64,000 nt of DNA from Alterinioella nitratireducens (GCF_013155465.1 NZ_JABJVX010000005.1:1-64000), one strand, 5' to 3'. Positions 24,488 to 33,810 are shown, counted from the first letter of the stretch. Numbers and translations: made by a program. The notes: generated by a model not told the origin, from the letters alone.

Positions 24488-25393
24488 CTATCCGCCCGCC
24501 AGATGGGTTTCCCCGCGCGCCTTCGCCAGCGCGATCTGTTTCTGCCGCTCGCGGAACCGGGCGCGATCGGCCTCGGAGTGTTCATTCACGCAATGATGGC
24601 ACTGCACGCCCGCTTCATATTCGGGCCGCTCCATGTCCCGCGGTGTCAGCGGACGGCGGCAGGCGCGGCACAGAGCGTGCGGGCCTTGGCTCAACCCATG
24701 CCCGACCGAGACCCGCTCATCGAAAACGAAACAGTCGCCCTGCCACAGGCTCTCCTCCTCGGGCACATCCTCCAGGTATTGCAGGATTCCGCCCTTGAGG
24801 TGGTAGACCTCCTCAACGCCTTGGGAAATCAGGTAGTTGGTCGATTTCTCGCAGCGGATACCGCCGGTGCAGAACATCGCGATCCGCTTATTGTGAAACC
24901 GGTCCTTGTTCGCCTCCCACCAGGCGGGGAAGTCGCGGAAGCTTTCGGTCTCCGGGTCCACTGCCCCCCGGAACGTGCCGATGGCGGTCTCGTAATCGTT
25001 GCGCGTGTCGATCACCGCCACATCCGGCGCGGAAATCAGCGCGTTCCAGTCCCGCGCCCGAACGTAGTGACCCACCGCCGCCTTGGGATCGACCCCCGGA
25101 ACGCCCAGCGTCACGATCTCCTTTTTCAGGCGCACCTTCAGGCGGCCAAAGGGAGGGCTGTCGCTGGTGCTTTCCTTCCACTCCAGACCGGCACAGCCCG
25201 GCAAGCCCCTGATATGGGCCAGCACCTCGTTCAACCCGTCACGCGGCCCCGCGATGGTGCCGTTTATCCCCTCGCCCGCCAGCAAAAGCGACCCGCGCAC
25301 GGCATTGGCCGCGCAGACCGCGCGCAGCGGCGCCTGCAAGGCGGCGGGATCCTCGAACCGGGTGAAGTGATAGAGCGCGGCAATGGTATACAT
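24488..25393 (-). CDS. trhO: tRNA uridine(34) hydroxylase, rhodanese-like
   Basis: 301 residues (formerly UPF0176/YceA). N-terminal acylphosphatase-like domain ([29 protein letters not shown]), central rhodanese domain with catalytic Cys in [13 protein letters not shown], and C-terminal Cys pairs [12 protein letters not shown] and [10 protein letters not shown]. It performs prephenate-independent 5-hydroxylation of wobble uridine in tRNA. The start at 25393 begins [10 protein letters not shown], typical for the family. The longer frame lacks homologous sequence. Confidence 0.93.
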   Translation of the reverse strand: MYTIAALYHFTRFEDPAALQAPLRAVCAANAVRGSLLLAGEGINGTIAGPRDGLNEVLAHIRGLPGCAGLEWKESTSDSPPFGRLKVRLKKEIVTLGVPGVDPKAAVGHYVRARDWNALISAPDVAVIDTRNDYETAIGTFRGAVDPETESFRDFPAWWEANKDRFHNKRIAMFCTGGIRCEKSTNYLISQGVEEVYHLKGGILQYLEDVPEEESLWQGDCFVFDERVSVGHGLSQGPHALCRACRRPLTPRDMERPEYEAGVQCHHCVNEHSEADRARFRERQKQIALAKARGETHLAGG

Positions 25394-25445
25394 GCGCGCG
25401 GTGTTACGCCTCTGTCCGGGGATGCTCAAGACCCCGGCCCGCGCG

Positions 25446-26621
25446 TCAGTCGCGCGCCAGGAACTCCAGGATAGCATCGGTCTGCTGCTGCCAGGTGGGA
25501 TCGGGCGTCAGGCACAGCGTGTTGCCGCTTTCCACCACAAGGAACTCCGCCCCCTCGATCCCCGCCGCGATCAGGCGGCCCTCGGTGATCGGGTGAACCA
25601 CATCGTTGCGCGCATGGATCACCAGCGTTGGCACCGACACCTTGCCCAGATAGGGCCGCGCGTCGAACCGGTCGATGGTCTCGCGGTTGATCACGGATTC
25701 GCGCGCCGAGGTGGCCTTGCCGACATAGGTGATCAACTCGGTGATCTCGTCGAACCGCAGCCCCGGCACCGCCATCGTCATCCAGGCCCGCATCAGGCCG
25801 CTTTGCGGGTCGCCCCATCCGCCGGCGTGGATCAGCGACAGGAACGGATCGTCGCGCGCAGGCGTATCGGGGGCACCGCGCAGGGCCCGCCCGCGCGCAT
25901 AGCCTTGTTGCAGCACCAGCTTGCTGACCCGCTCGGGATACTCCGCCGCGCATTGGATCGCAACCGCGACGCTGTTCAAGGTGGCCAGGATCGGGAACCT
26001 CTCCAGTCCGGCGGCATCCGCCACCGCCAGCAGATCCTCGACATGGGCCCGCATCGGCGACACCGTCCCGCCGCTATCCGACAGCCCCGCGCCGCGCATG
26101 TCGTAGCGCACCAGTTGATGCGTGGCCCCCAATGCGTCGAAGGTCGGACGCAAGAGCGGGCTGAGCCAGTCCAGTTCCAGATGCGTGACGTGATGCGACG
26201 CCTTGAGCAGCGGCGGCCCATCGCCCGAGATCGCATAGGCCAGCATCGTGCCATCCGCCGAGGTCGTGTAGCGCGTCACCTGGCTGCCACGCGGGCCCGC
26301 GGCGGCAGCCCCCTCATGCGTCACCGGCACCGCCAGCTCGATCCCCCGGCGCGGCACCGTGCGGATCACCGCCTGCCGCTTGCCGTCATCGCCCACCGCG
26401 CTGCGGGCGGCGTTGATCCGCGCGCTGATCGTCGCATCCGACACGATCCGGCCCTTCCAGACGGTCTCGATCAGCTTGTCGCGGCTGACCAGGGCGCCTG
26501 CGTTCTCGGCCAGGACACAGAGCAGGTCGAACACCTGCGGCTCCACCGCCTGCACCTCGCCGCCGCGCAGCAGGCGAAAGCTGCCGGTGTCCAGAACGCA
26601 ATCGGCAAAATGATACTGCAT
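25446..26621 (-). CDS. winged-helix DNA-binding protein fused to an inactive alpha/beta-hydrolase fold
   Basis: 391 residues. Residues 1-100 are an OmpR/CadC-type winged helix ([51 protein letters not shown]). Residues 115-391 are an alpha/beta-hydrolase fold ([48 protein letters not shown]). The nucleophile elbow reads [12 protein letters not shown]: the usual Ser position is Leu215. The acid Asp340 remains. The His position is Thr368 (ESGNTLCL). With two of three triad residues gone, the domain probably senses a ligand instead of cleaving it. No membrane segment. Start at 26621 with GGAAGG upstream. Confidence 0.85.
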   Translation of the reverse strand: MQYHFADCVLDTGSFRLLRGGEVQAVEPQVFDLLCVLAENAGALVSRDKLIETVWKGRIVSDATISARINAARSAVGDDGKRQAVIRTVPRRGIELAVPVTHEGAAAAGPRGSQVTRYTTSADGTMLAYAISGDGPPLLKASHHVTHLELDWLSPLLRPTFDALGATHQLVRYDMRGAGLSDSGGTVSPMRAHVEDLLAVADAAGLERFPILATLNSVAVAIQCAAEYPERVSKLVLQQGYARGRALRGAPDTPARDDPFLSLIHAGGWGDPQSGLMRAWMTMAVPGLRFDEITELITYVGKATSARESVINRETIDRFDARPYLGKVSVPTLVIHARNDVVHPITEGRLIAAGIEGAEFLVVESGNTLCLTPDPTWQQQTDAILEFLARD

Positions 26622-26752
26622 CGGCGGGCCGCCTTCCCTCGTTGCGGAAGGATCGGGAGTTTTCGCCGCAAGATCAAGGATATTGCGCGTTGCCAATGGC
26701 GCCATCCTGCGTAGGGTATGGGGAACACGCGCATATCCAAGGACGAGGCCCC

Positions 26753-27358
26753 ATGCACCCAGACACCCATGCCCTGATCGTCATCGACGTGCAGAACGAC
26801 TTTTGCCCCGGCGGTGCGTTGGCCGTCGATGGCGGCGACCAGATCGTGCCCGGCATCAACGCGCTGATGGAGGATTTTTCCGCCATTGTCCTGACCCAGG
26901 ACTGGCACCCGTTCGGCCATTCCAGCTTTGCCAGCGAACACCCCGGTGCCGCGCCCATGTCAGTGGTGGAGTTTCCCTATGGCCCGCAGGTTCTCTGGCC
27001 CGATCACTGCATCCAGTCGAGCCCCGGCGCCGCCTTCCACGCCGACCTGAACACCGTCGCCGCCGACCTGATCATCCGCAAGGGCTTCCGCCCCGCCATC
27101 GACAGCTATTCGGCCTTCTTCGAGAATGACCACGAAACCCCGACAGGGCTTGAGGGCTACCTGCGCACGCGCGGCATCACGCGGTTGACCATGGTGGGCC
27201 TCGCCACCGATTTCTGCGTCAAGTTCTCGGCCGTGGATGCCGCGAGGTTGGGCTTTGATGTGACCGTGCAGATGGACCTCTGCCGCGCCATCGACCTCGA
27301 CGGGTCACTCGCTGCGGCGGTGGACGAGATGAAATCCGCCGGGGTGACGCTGGCGTAG
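26753..27358 (+). CDS. pncA: nicotinamidase
   Basis: 201 residues of the isochorismatase-like cysteine hydrolases that convert nicotinamide to nicotinate. Asp12 in VIDVQNDFCPGG, metal site DWHPFGHSSFAS, and the catalytic cysteine in VGLATDFCVKFSAVDA are present, with Lys in IIRKGFRP. Start at 26753, directly upstream of MHPDTHALIVIDV. The stop codon is part of a hairpin repeat at 27355-27378 that probably terminates transcription. Works in NAD salvage with pncB at 29985. Confidence 0.93.
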   Translation: MHPDTHALIVIDVQNDFCPGGALAVDGGDQIVPGINALMEDFSAIVLTQDWHPFGHSSFASEHPGAAPMSVVEFPYGPQVLWPDHCIQSSPGAAFHADLNTVAADLIIRKGFRPAIDSYSAFFENDHETPTGLEGYLRTRGITRLTMVGLATDFCVKFSAVDAARLGFDVTVQMDLCRAIDLDGSLAAAVDEMKSAGVTLA

Positions 27359-27378
27359 GGTGGGCAGGTCTGCCCACC
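27355..27378. repeat. hairpin repeat GGTGGGCAG/CTGCCCACC, copy 1
   Basis: Perfect 9-base arms (27359-27367 and 27370-27378) around GT, preceded by GTAG. The same element is at 33083-33106 with loop TT, and a looser relative at 49670-49709. It includes the pncA stop codon and lies between two convergent genes, so it may act as a bidirectional terminator. Confidence 0.85.
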
Positions 27379-27388
27379 GCGCCCCACC

Positions 27389-28501
27389 TCACGGCAACGC
27401 ATCCGTCCGCCACAAATGCACTTTCAGCCCCCCGAAACTGACCGCCCTGCCCTGCGGCACCCACGGCAACCCGGTCGCCTTGGCCAGCCCCGCGTCACTC
27501 GTCACCAGCCCCACGCGCCAGCCTGAAAACCGCTCCGCCAGAACCTTGCCGAGCGTGCCGTAAAGCGAGAACAACAGCTTCCGGTTGCCCACCCGCGCCC
27601 CGTAAGGCGGGTTCACCATGACCAGCCCCGGCGGCCCCTCGGGCGGCTGCAAGTCGCTGATCGCAGCCCGTGCAAACGCGGTCACGCCCGAGACACCGGC
27701 CCGCTCGGCATTGGCCTGCGCCCCCCGGATCGCGCCATCGTCGCGGTCATAGCCGAAGAACCACACCGGCCCCTCTGCCGTCACATCCCGTTTCATCGCC
27801 GCGAACGCGCCCGCATCGAAGCTTGCCAGATCCTCGAAGGCAAAGCGCCGTGACCGCCCCGGCTGCATCCCTGCCGAAACCTCCGCCGCCTCGATCACGA
27901 ATGTCCCCGACCCGCACATCGGATCGACGACCGGCCCGGTGCCGTCAAACCCGCATTCCGCCAGGAACAGCGCCGCGAGGTTCTCCCGCATCGGGGCCTT
28001 GCCGACAAATTCCTTGTGCCCGCGCCGATGCAGCGCCGCGCCGGACGTATCGACGCTGATCGTGCACAGATCATCCTCGATCCGCACCTTCACCACCAAT
28101 TCCGCCTCGGGCGAAAGCGTCACGCCAAGCTCCTCGACCAGGGCCCGCTCGACCCGCTCAGCCGCCGCCTTGGCATGGTAAATCTTCGACTTGCGGCAAG
28201 TCACCTCGACCCGGACCGGCACATCCCGGCGCAGGACATCCCCCCAGGGAAATTTCCGCGCCCGCTTGTCCAGCTGCGCCAGGTGCATCGCCCGGAATGC
28301 CCCCAGCCGCACCAGCACCCGGCCCGCGCCGCGCAACTCCAGATTGGCACGCCAGACATCGGCCCAGCCGCCCGCCACCTCTACGCCGCCCGCCACGGCG
28401 CGCGGCTCGGCAAACCCCCTGGCCGCCGCCTCTTGCGCAAGCGCCGCCTCCAGTCCGGGGGCGGTGGCCAGAAAAATGGAATATCGCGCGTCTTCGGTCA
28501 T
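27389..28501 (-). CDS. THUMP-domain class I RNA methyltransferase (RlmL/Trm14-like)
   Basis: 370 residues. N-terminal ferredoxin-like/THUMP region to about residue 155 (IFLATAPGLEAALAQEAAAR, VEVTCRKSKIYHAKAAAERV). C-terminal SAM-methyltransferase with DPMCGSGTFVIEAAE (motif I-like), FGYDRDDGAIRGAQANAERA, and the catalytic MVNPPYGARVG (NPPY) motif used for N2-methylation of guanine. Likely target is rRNA (the 23S G2445 enzyme RlmL N-half) or tRNA. AGGGGAGGGGG precedes the start. Only a single methyltransferase domain is present, unlike bifunctional enterobacterial RlmKL. Confidence 0.87.
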   Translation of the reverse strand: MTEDARYSIFLATAPGLEAALAQEAAARGFAEPRAVAGGVEVAGGWADVWRANLELRGAGRVLVRLGAFRAMHLAQLDKRARKFPWGDVLRRDVPVRVEVTCRKSKIYHAKAAAERVERALVEELGVTLSPEAELVVKVRIEDDLCTISVDTSGAALHRRGHKEFVGKAPMRENLAALFLAECGFDGTGPVVDPMCGSGTFVIEAAEVSAGMQPGRSRRFAFEDLASFDAGAFAAMKRDVTAEGPVWFFGYDRDDGAIRGAQANAERAGVSGVTAFARAAISDLQPPEGPPGLVMVNPPYGARVGNRKLLFSLYGTLGKVLAERFSGWRVGLVTSDAGLAKATGLPWVPQGRAVSFGGLKVHLWRTDALP

Positions 28502-28621
28502 CCCCCTCCCCTATCGGCAAATTCTGTCGGGACAAAGGGCCAAACCTTCCCCGCCGTTAACCTTTTGGTAAGGATCGGTCCGACAAACAGGACCTGTCAC
28601 TTTTGGTAATCGGTCGGTGCG

Positions 28622-29893
28622 ATGATGCGTGTGTTTCTGTCTGCTTGTCTCCTCGCGGTCGTCCTGACCCGTCCCGCATCCGCGCAACAAGATCCCCTCG
28701 CGGGCAGTCTGGACGCCATCGAAACCCGCCTGGCCGAGGTCGAGCGCGATCTTGCGGGCTATGAGGGTGGCGCGATCCGGGACATCCTGCTTCTGCGTCG
28801 CCAGACCCTCGCGCTGACCCGCGACATGATCACGCTCAGACTTACCGGAGAGGCCACAGGCGCCTCCGAAGACCTCCGCCTGCCCACCCGGACGCCCGAT
28901 CCGGCCCGCGCGGGCCAACTGGCAGGCGAGATCGCCGCCGCCGAGGCCCGCGTCGAAGCCGCAAGGCGCGAGGCCGAGGGAACCGGTGGCCTGTTGCAGC
29001 TTTCGGCACTCGCGGCCTATCACGCCGAGCAATTGGGGCTGACCCGGCTCAGGCTTGCATGGTTCGAGGCGGAGTATGGCATCGCCCTGCCCACCCCCGG
29101 CGCCGCCGCGCCCGAAACCCCGCCCCCGGATGTCGCCAGCGGGCCCGCCCCCGCGCCGGAACAGCCCACCGACCCCTGGGTCGATCCGCGCTTTCCCCAG
29201 ATCGACTATGCGCGCCCCGCCTTTCGCCAGCTGCACCAGGAGGGGTTCGAGGTCAGCGGCTGGTGGGGCATCTCCCGCGAGCGCGCGCCGCTCGATGACA
29301 GCCTCAGCATCACCGCAATCAACGTGGCCGAGTTCTCGACATCGGGCTATGGCGACAACCCGTCCCTCATCGTCAGTTGCCGCGAAGGGACGCCCGCGCT
29401 CATCTACGATACGGATGACTACCTGCTGACCAATATCCGCAGCAATTCCATCGAGGTGACGTTCCGCATCGGCGATAACCCGGCGGAAACGCAGCAATGG
29501 TCGAAGCTGACCACCGGCGAGGGCGCGGGCCTCTTCGGTGATCGCGCCATCGCCCTGATGCGCCGCATCTACGACGCCGACCGGATTTTCCTGCGCCTCG
29601 TCGAGCGCAATGGCCAGACCCATGACGCGCTCTTCCCGCTCGATGGCGGCCCCGCCGCCTATGACGCCGCCGCCGATGCCTGCGGATTCTCCACCCTGTC
29701 GCTGTCGCGCGACGACTATCTGGCGTTGCAGACCGCCCTCACCCGCGCGGGCCATGATCCCGGCACACCCGACGGCAACTGGGGGCCGGCCTCGCGCCAG
29801 GCCATGCGCGCCTTCCAGGCCGCCAATGGCCTGCCCGAAACCGGGCAACCCGACCGCGCCTCGATCGCCCTGCTGCGCGGCGAACCGCAATAG
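28622..29893 (+). CDS. exported peptidoglycan-binding domain protein
   Basis: 423 residues (ATG at 28622 or 28625). Signal peptide cleaved near RPASAQQ. Helical region rich in Glu/Ala ([20 protein letters not shown]) and a proline-rich linker at about 155-185 ([20 protein letters not shown]). A central domain without recognised family begins [21 protein letters not shown]-terminal PG_binding_1 module at about 365-423 ([37 protein letters not shown]). Probably periplasmic and cell-wall bound. Located between the two NAD-salvage genes without obvious functional link. Confidence 0.8.
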   Translation: MMRVFLSACLLAVVLTRPASAQQDPLAGSLDAIETRLAEVERDLAGYEGGAIRDILLLRRQTLALTRDMITLRLTGEATGASEDLRLPTRTPDPARAGQLAGEIAAAEARVEAARREAEGTGGLLQLSALAAYHAEQLGLTRLRLAWFEAEYGIALPTPGAAAPETPPPDVASGPAPAPEQPTDPWVDPRFPQIDYARPAFRQLHQEGFEVSGWWGISRERAPLDDSLSITAINVAEFSTSGYGDNPSLIVSCREGTPALIYDTDDYLLTNIRSNSIEVTFRIGDNPAETQQWSKLTTGEGAGLFGDRAIALMRRIYDADRIFLRLVERNGQTHDALFPLDGGPAAYDAAADACGFSTLSLSRDDYLALQTALTRAGHDPGTPDGNWGPASRQAMRAFQAANGLPETGQPDRASIALLRGEPQ

Positions 29894-29984
29894 GCGGCCA
29901 TTCCGCTTGCAAATGGCCCGCCCGGTTTGCTCTAACCGATGCAAACGGCCATCCCCCGGCCCGCTGTCACGGAAAGGCCGTTCC

Positions 29985-31277
29985 ATGGTCGATATCGCCG
30001 CCCGCGTCTACAACCACAAATGGAAGATCGACCCGATCGTCCGCTCCCTTATCGACACCGATTTCTACAAGCTGCTGATGTGCCAGTCGGTGTTCCGCAA
30101 CAAGCCCGACACGGATGTCACCTTCTCGCTCATCAACCGCACCCACCGCATCAAGCTGGCCCACCTGATCGACGAAGGGGAGTTGCGCGAACAGCTCGAC
30201 CACATCCGCTCGCTCCGCCTGTCCCGCGGCGAAAGCACCTGGATGCGCGGCAACCTCTTCTACGGCCAGCGCCAGATGTTCCGCCCCGATTTCATGGACT
30301 GGCTGGAGAAGCTGTCCCTGCCCGCCTACCACCTGGAAAAACGCGACGGCCAGTATGAGCTGACGTTCGAGGGCGCCTGGCCCGAGGTCATGCTGTGGGA
30401 GATCCCGGCGCTGGCCGTCCTGATGGAGCTGCGCGGCCGCCGCGTGCTGGCCGATATGGGCCGGTTCGAGCTTCAGGTGCTCTACGCCCGCGCCATGACG
30501 AAACTCTGGCAGAAGGTCGAGGCCCTGCGCGACATCCCCGACCTGCGCATCGCCGATTTCGGCACGCGGCGGCGGCATTCCTACCTCTGGCAGGACTGGT
30601 GCGTGCAGGCGATGATGGAAGGCTTGGGGCCGAAATTCACCGGCACCTCCAACTGCCACATCGCCATGCGCCGCGAGATCGAGGCCATCGGCACCAACGC
30701 CCATGAATTGCCCATGGTCTACGCCGCGCTGGCCGAGGATGACGCCGCCCTCGCCCGCGCCCCCTATGACGTGCTTTCCGACTGGCACGAAGAGCATTCG
30801 GGCAACCTGCGCATCATCCTGCCCGACACCTACGGCACCGAAGGGTTTTTGGCGAACGCCCCCGACTGGCTGGCCGGCTGGACAGGCATCCGCATCGATT
30901 CAGGCGACCCCGCGACGGGCGCCGAGATCGCCATCGCCTGGTGGAAGAGCCGCGGCGAGGATCCGGCGGAGAAGCTGGTGATTTTTTCCGACGGTCTGGA
31001 CGTGGAGACAATCGCCGAACTCCAGGCGCAATTCGCGGGCCGGGTGAAGGTCTCCTTCGGCTGGGGCACGCTGCTGACCAACGATTTCCGCGGGCTGGTG
31101 CCGGATGACGCGCTGGCCCCGTTCTCGCTGGTCTGCAAGGCCGTGGCGGCGAACGGGCGGCCGACGGTGAAATTGTCGGACAACCCGGAGAAGGCGATGG
31201 GGCCGGAGGCGGAGATTTTGAGGTATAAGCGGGTGTTCGGGGTCGGGGAGCAGGAGCGGGTGGAGGTTGTGGTTTGA
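29985..31277 (+). CDS. pncB: nicotinate phosphoribosyltransferase
   Basis: 430 residues, type with N-terminus [19 protein letters not shown]. Active-site regions are [15 protein letters not shown], the phosphorylated-His loop [10 protein letters not shown], and RIDSGDP for ribose-phosphate binding. Makes nicotinate mononucleotide from nicotinate and PRPP with ATP hydrolysis. Start at 29985 (GGAAAGG 9 bases upstream). Final pathway partner of pncA about 2.6 kb away on the same strand. Confidence 0.95.
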   Translation: MVDIAARVYNHKWKIDPIVRSLIDTDFYKLLMCQSVFRNKPDTDVTFSLINRTHRIKLAHLIDEGELREQLDHIRSLRLSRGESTWMRGNLFYGQRQMFRPDFMDWLEKLSLPAYHLEKRDGQYELTFEGAWPEVMLWEIPALAVLMELRGRRVLADMGRFELQVLYARAMTKLWQKVEALRDIPDLRIADFGTRRRHSYLWQDWCVQAMMEGLGPKFTGTSNCHIAMRREIEAIGTNAHELPMVYAALAEDDAALARAPYDVLSDWHEEHSGNLRIILPDTYGTEGFLANAPDWLAGWTGIRIDSGDPATGAEIAIAWWKSRGEDPAEKLVIFSDGLDVETIAELQAQFAGRVKVSFGWGTLLTNDFRGLVPDDALAPFSLVCKAVAANGRPTVKLSDNPEKAMGPEAEILRYKRVFGVGEQERVEVVV

Positions 31278-31396
31278 TATCTGTACTACATCTTGTGGAT
31301 AGTTCTTGACTCTGCACCATTTTCTGTAATCAGCCCTCGCTTGGCCGATTCTCTCGTGTTACACTTGAGAATCACTTCGGTTAGGGAGCTACTGAA
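31278..31396 (+). promoter_or_regulatory. AT-rich leader of the low-GC gene pair
   Basis: About 120 bases of markedly lower GC than the flanking genes. TTGACT near 31308 may be a -35 element, but no good -10 at proper spacing is obvious. AGGGAG at about 31382 serves the ATG at 31397. The composition break begins right after the pncB stop, which suggests the left edge of an inserted segment. No inverted repeat or att-like duplication seen. Confidence 0.35.
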
Positions 31397-31603
31397 ATGT
31401 CTAATATCATTGACGAAATGCGAGCACATGGCATTTTCAAGGATGTTTCGGCAGCGGACACTTCGGACGCAGGCACCAGCTCCGCCCCTCTAATTGCATC
31501 TGAGCTTGCTTTCTCCGGCTACGGCGTCTTCACTCCAATCACTGTAAGCTCATCAACGGTGTTCGGAAATGCCAACTTGGAACGAAATAAACAACGAGAT
31601 TGA
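31397..31603 (+). CDS. small protein overlapping a ClpP-fold protease gene
   Basis: 68 residues with a good ribosome binding site (AGGGAG, 8 bases before ATG). Begins MSNIIDEMRAHGIFKDVSAA, then a Ser/Thr-rich middle (ADTSDAGTSSAP) and a short hydrophobic patch (FSGYGVFTPITV). It overlaps the protease gene by 35 bases in another frame, so translation of the protease, which lacks its own strong site, is probably coupled to this ORF. No family recognised. It could be a partner, substrate or regulator of the protease. Confidence 0.6.
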   Translation: MSNIIDEMRAHGIFKDVSAADTSDAGTSSAPLIASELAFSGYGVFTPITVSSSTVFGNANLERNKQRD

Positions 31604-32471
31604 TGCAATTGGTACGCCCGAAGCGTGTGATCAAACCAGGAAAAAGTATATCTCTCAACTTGAGGCTAAAGTAGAGCGCAACGTGATTGCCTACTACTCT
31701 GGGTACCTGCAGAAACGCAGTGCTGATGGCCGCGTGCATCCCGAGTCGGCGATAACCGATTTGGACATGAACGGTTTGATGGCAGTCGTCCACAACCTTG
31801 ATCGGTCTAAGGGTCTGGATTTAGTGATTCACACACCGGGGGGTGGCGTTGAAGCGGGTCGCGCCATGGTCGAATACCTCTTTAAGATGTTCGGTCGTGA
31901 TATCCGAGTGATTGTTCCACATATGGCTATGTCGGTTGGTACGATGATCGCATGTGCTTCGAAAGAAATAATCCTTGGCAAGCACTCATGCCTCGGTCCA
32001 ACTGATCCTCAAGTTCGCGGGCATCCAGCAATGGGTGTCTTGGCAGAAGTTGAACGCGCGATATTCGAGATCAAGCGCGAGCCAATGAAGCAACTTCTCT
32101 ATCAACAGGTTTTCGCAAAGTATCCACCTGCTTTCATTCTTGATTGCGAGCGGTCTGTTGAACATTCTCGAGCAATGGTTGTTTCGTGGCTCACGACGGG
32201 CATGTTCAAAGATGAAGCTGATCCGCAGAAACATGCCGAGACGGCTGTTGCTGCGTTGATGGACTACGAAGGCACTGCCGAGCACAGTCACCATTTCTTC
32301 ATCGACCAGTGTTTGGGGATGGGCTTGAACGTGAAAGCGTTGGAAGACGACCAAGAATTACAGGAGGAAGTACTTAGCGTGCATCATAGCTTTGTTGCAA
32401 CTTTCGCCAGAATGAGTGCAATTAAAATCATTCAAAACGCCAATGGAGGTATTTGGACGGTGGGTGCTTGA
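31569..32471 (+). CDS. SDH-family ClpP/crotonase-fold serine protease
   Basis: 300 residues of the SDH_sah (serine dehydrogenase proteinase) group in the ClpP/SppA superfamily. LVIHTPGGGVEAGRAMVEYL gives the oxyanion loop, Ser122 in AMSVGTMIA is the expected nucleophile, and LGKHSCLGPTDPQVRG (residues 137-151) is the conserved downstream block. No signal peptide or membrane helix in contrast to SppA, so it is cytoplasmic. GC content and codon choice (many AT-ending codons) differ sharply from neighbours, indicating recent acquisition. It travels with the small ORF at 31397. A role in phage defence or mobile-element biology is possible but not shown. Confidence 0.8.
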   Translation: MPTWNEINNEIDAIGTPEACDQTRKKYISQLEAKVERNVIAYYSGYLQKRSADGRVHPESAITDLDMNGLMAVVHNLDRSKGLDLVIHTPGGGVEAGRAMVEYLFKMFGRDIRVIVPHMAMSVGTMIACASKEIILGKHSCLGPTDPQVRGHPAMGVLAEVERAIFEIKREPMKQLLYQQVFAKYPPAFILDCERSVEHSRAMVVSWLTTGMFKDEADPQKHAETAVAALMDYEGTAEHSHHFFIDQCLGMGLNVKALEDDQELQEEVLSVHHSFVATFARMSAIKIIQNANGGIWTVGA

Positions 32472-32503
32472 GAAACTTTCAGTCCTACAGCTTTAGCACA
32501 CCC

Positions 32504-32759
32504 CTACACCCGTCCCAGATCCATCCGCTGATGCAACACCCTCACCACTGTCACCCGCGTCTCGTTTTCCCGGATGAACACCACGTGCCCCTCCGCCATC
32601 GCGCGGCGCAGGCCGGGTTTCACGTCATCCGCCGCCCGTGAAGCGGTGTGCCCGGTCAACAACCCCGCGAATTCGAACCTCCAACGCTGCGTCATAGGTG
32701 TAATCCCAGATCGCTTCAATATCCGCCGTCGCATCCGCCGCGTATTCGAGCGCCTTCAT
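32504..32759 (-). pseudogene. ParE-family toxin, frameshifted and internally deleted
   Basis: From the ATG at 32759 the frame reads MKALEYAADATADIEAIWDY, a ParE start, then loses homology and stops within 46 codons. A second frame supplies the ParE C-terminus: ADDVKPGLRRAMAEGHVVFI and VLHQRMDLGRV, ending at 32504. The usual 30 or so residues between DYT and the DDVKPG block are missing. The toxin is therefore inactive. Its start overlaps the ParD stop by 4 bases, the normal parDE arrangement. Confidence 0.85.
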
Positions 32760-33022
32760 TCAGCGGCGCCCAACTTCGCACGGTGTTCGGCCATCTTGCG
32801 CGCCCGGAACTCATCCCAATCGAACCCCTCCGCAATCCCACTCGCCTCGCCCTTCGCAATCTCCGCCCTGATGAGCCGGGTCAGCTTGGCCTCTTCCTCC
32901 TCCAGCAACCGCAATCCCGCCCGGATCACGTCACTGGCCGAGCCATAGCGGCCCTCAGCGACCTTCTCGTCAATGAACCCGGCGAAATGATCGCCCAGCG
33001 AAACCGATGTATTGCGCGCCAT
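32756..33022 (-). CDS. parD: ParD-family ribbon-helix-helix antitoxin
   Basis: 88 residues from ATG 33022 (GGAGGTG 5 bases upstream). N-terminal RHH DNA-binding strand and helix (ARNTSVSLGDHFAGFIDEKV, YGSASDVIRAGLRLLEEEEA) followed by an acidic toxin-wrapping tail (GFDWDEFRARKMAEHRAKLG). The fold and length are standard for ParD. Since the partner toxin is broken, this antitoxin may be a leftover or may still protect against related toxins and autoregulate. Confidence 0.9.
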   Translation of the reverse strand: MARNTSVSLGDHFAGFIDEKVAEGRYGSASDVIRAGLRLLEEEEAKLTRLIRAEIAKGEASGIAEGFDWDEFRARKMAEHRAKLGAAE

Positions 33023-33082
33023 TGGGACACCTCCGAAACCAACCACTACCAATATTTGGTAACACCGCCTTCGAAGTCAACC

Positions 33083-33106
33083 GTAGGGTGGGCAGTTCTG
33101 CCCACC
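33083..33106. repeat. hairpin repeat GGTGGGCAG/CTGCCCACC, copy 2
   Basis: Arms at 33087-33095 and 33098-33106, loop TT, preceded by GTAG as in the copy beside pncA. Sits between the end of arfB and the start of parD, on the downstream side of arfB, where it can end transcription. Confidence 0.85.
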
Positions 33107-33108
33107 AA

Positions 33109-33528
33109 TCACTCCGGATCAACCCCACCCCTCAGCCGCTTCACCTCCCCCCGCGCCTTCTTCGCCTCCACCCGCTTGCGCTTCTGGTTCAGCGACACCC
33201 GCGTCCGCTTGCGCTTTTTCGGCACCTCCGTCGCGCGCAACACCAGTTCCGCCAACCGCTCCCGCGCGATCTCTCTATTCCGTGCCTGCGAACGCGTCTC
33301 CTGCACGAAGATCACCACCGCGCCGTCCTTGGTCCAGCGGCTCCCCGCCAGCCGCCTCAGCCGCCGTTTCACCGCGTCCGCCAGATGCGGCGAGCGCTCC
33401 GCCTCGAAGCGCAGTTCCACCGCCGTCGAGACCTTGTTGACGTTCTGCCCGCCGGGGCCCGAGGCGCGCACGAAGGCCTCCGTCAGCTCCCATTCGGCGA
33501 TCTCGATCTGGTCATTCACGCGCAACAT
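33109..33528 (-). CDS. arfB: alternative ribosome-rescue factor, peptidyl-tRNA hydrolase ArfB
   Basis: 139 residues with the catalytic GGQ motif in RASGPGGQNVNKVSTAVELR and a basic C-terminal tail (KKRKRTRVSLNQKRKRVEAK) that enters the empty mRNA channel of stalled ribosomes. Length and single domain distinguish it from class I release factors. Releases nascent chains on non-stop ribosomes, a backup to tmRNA-SmpB; smpB is at 37994-38470. Confidence 0.93.
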   Translation of the reverse strand: MLRVNDQIEIAEWELTEAFVRASGPGGQNVNKVSTAVELRFEAERSPHLADAVKRRLRRLAGSRWTKDGAVVIFVQETRSQARNREIARERLAELVLRATEVPKKRKRTRVSLNQKRKRVEAKKARGEVKRLRGGVDPE

Positions 33529-33596
33529 GTCGCCTCAGGGGGTGTACGGGGGGTGCATCGAGGGGTGTACAGAAAGGCACCCCCCCTGATCAAACG

Positions 33597-33627
33597 AAAA
33601 GGGCCGCCACGACGGGCGACCCTTCAC
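33597..33627 (-). terminator. intrinsic terminator of a short minus-strand transcript
   Basis: On the minus strand the RNA forms a 10-bp stem (AAGGGUCGCC with GGCGGCCCUU, one U-G pair, loop CGUCGU) followed by UUUUCGUUU. It ends a transcript coming from the right, upstream of arfB. Confidence 0.75.
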
Positions 33628-33696
33628 GAGAATTTAAGGAGGCGGGGCCGGTTAGACCGAGGGCCCACCTGGGGCGGTTTCTACCGCTAGGATTGC

Positions 33697-33753
33697 CTAA
33701 AGGCGACCTCCCCAGACTGTCCCGACGCCATTCTCCAATACCTCTCTAGACAC
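33697..33753 (-). CDS. 18-codon ORF behind a complete anti-anti-Shine-Dalgarno sequence
   Basis: GTG start at 33753. The minus strand immediately upstream reads AAAGGAGGTGATCCAGTG, complementary to the whole unpaired 3' tail of 16S rRNA, far stronger than any other site in the window. The product would be MSREVLENGVGTVWGGRL. A small hairpin (GCGGT-AGAA-ACCGC) follows at 33674-33687, then the terminator at 33597. A -35-like TTGACA lies at 33811-33816 on the minus strand with about 45 bases to the ORF. Together this is a compact 180-base transcription unit that may work as a regulatory RNA, a ribosome-binding decoy or a peptide gene. No known family recognised. Confidence 0.45.
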   Translation of the reverse strand: MSREVLENGVGTVWGGRL

Positions 33754-33810
33754 TGGATCACCTCCTTTCGTTTGTTTCTGTTAGGGGCAGGTTGCCATAG
33801 ATTTTGTGTT

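Noticed and set aside
33753-33769. Plus-strand CTGGATCACCTCCTTTC, identical to the 3' end of 16S rRNA
   Set aside because: No other 16S sequence precedes it; read on the minus strand it is a perfect Shine-Dalgarno directly before a GTG codon, which explains it better than an rRNA fragment.
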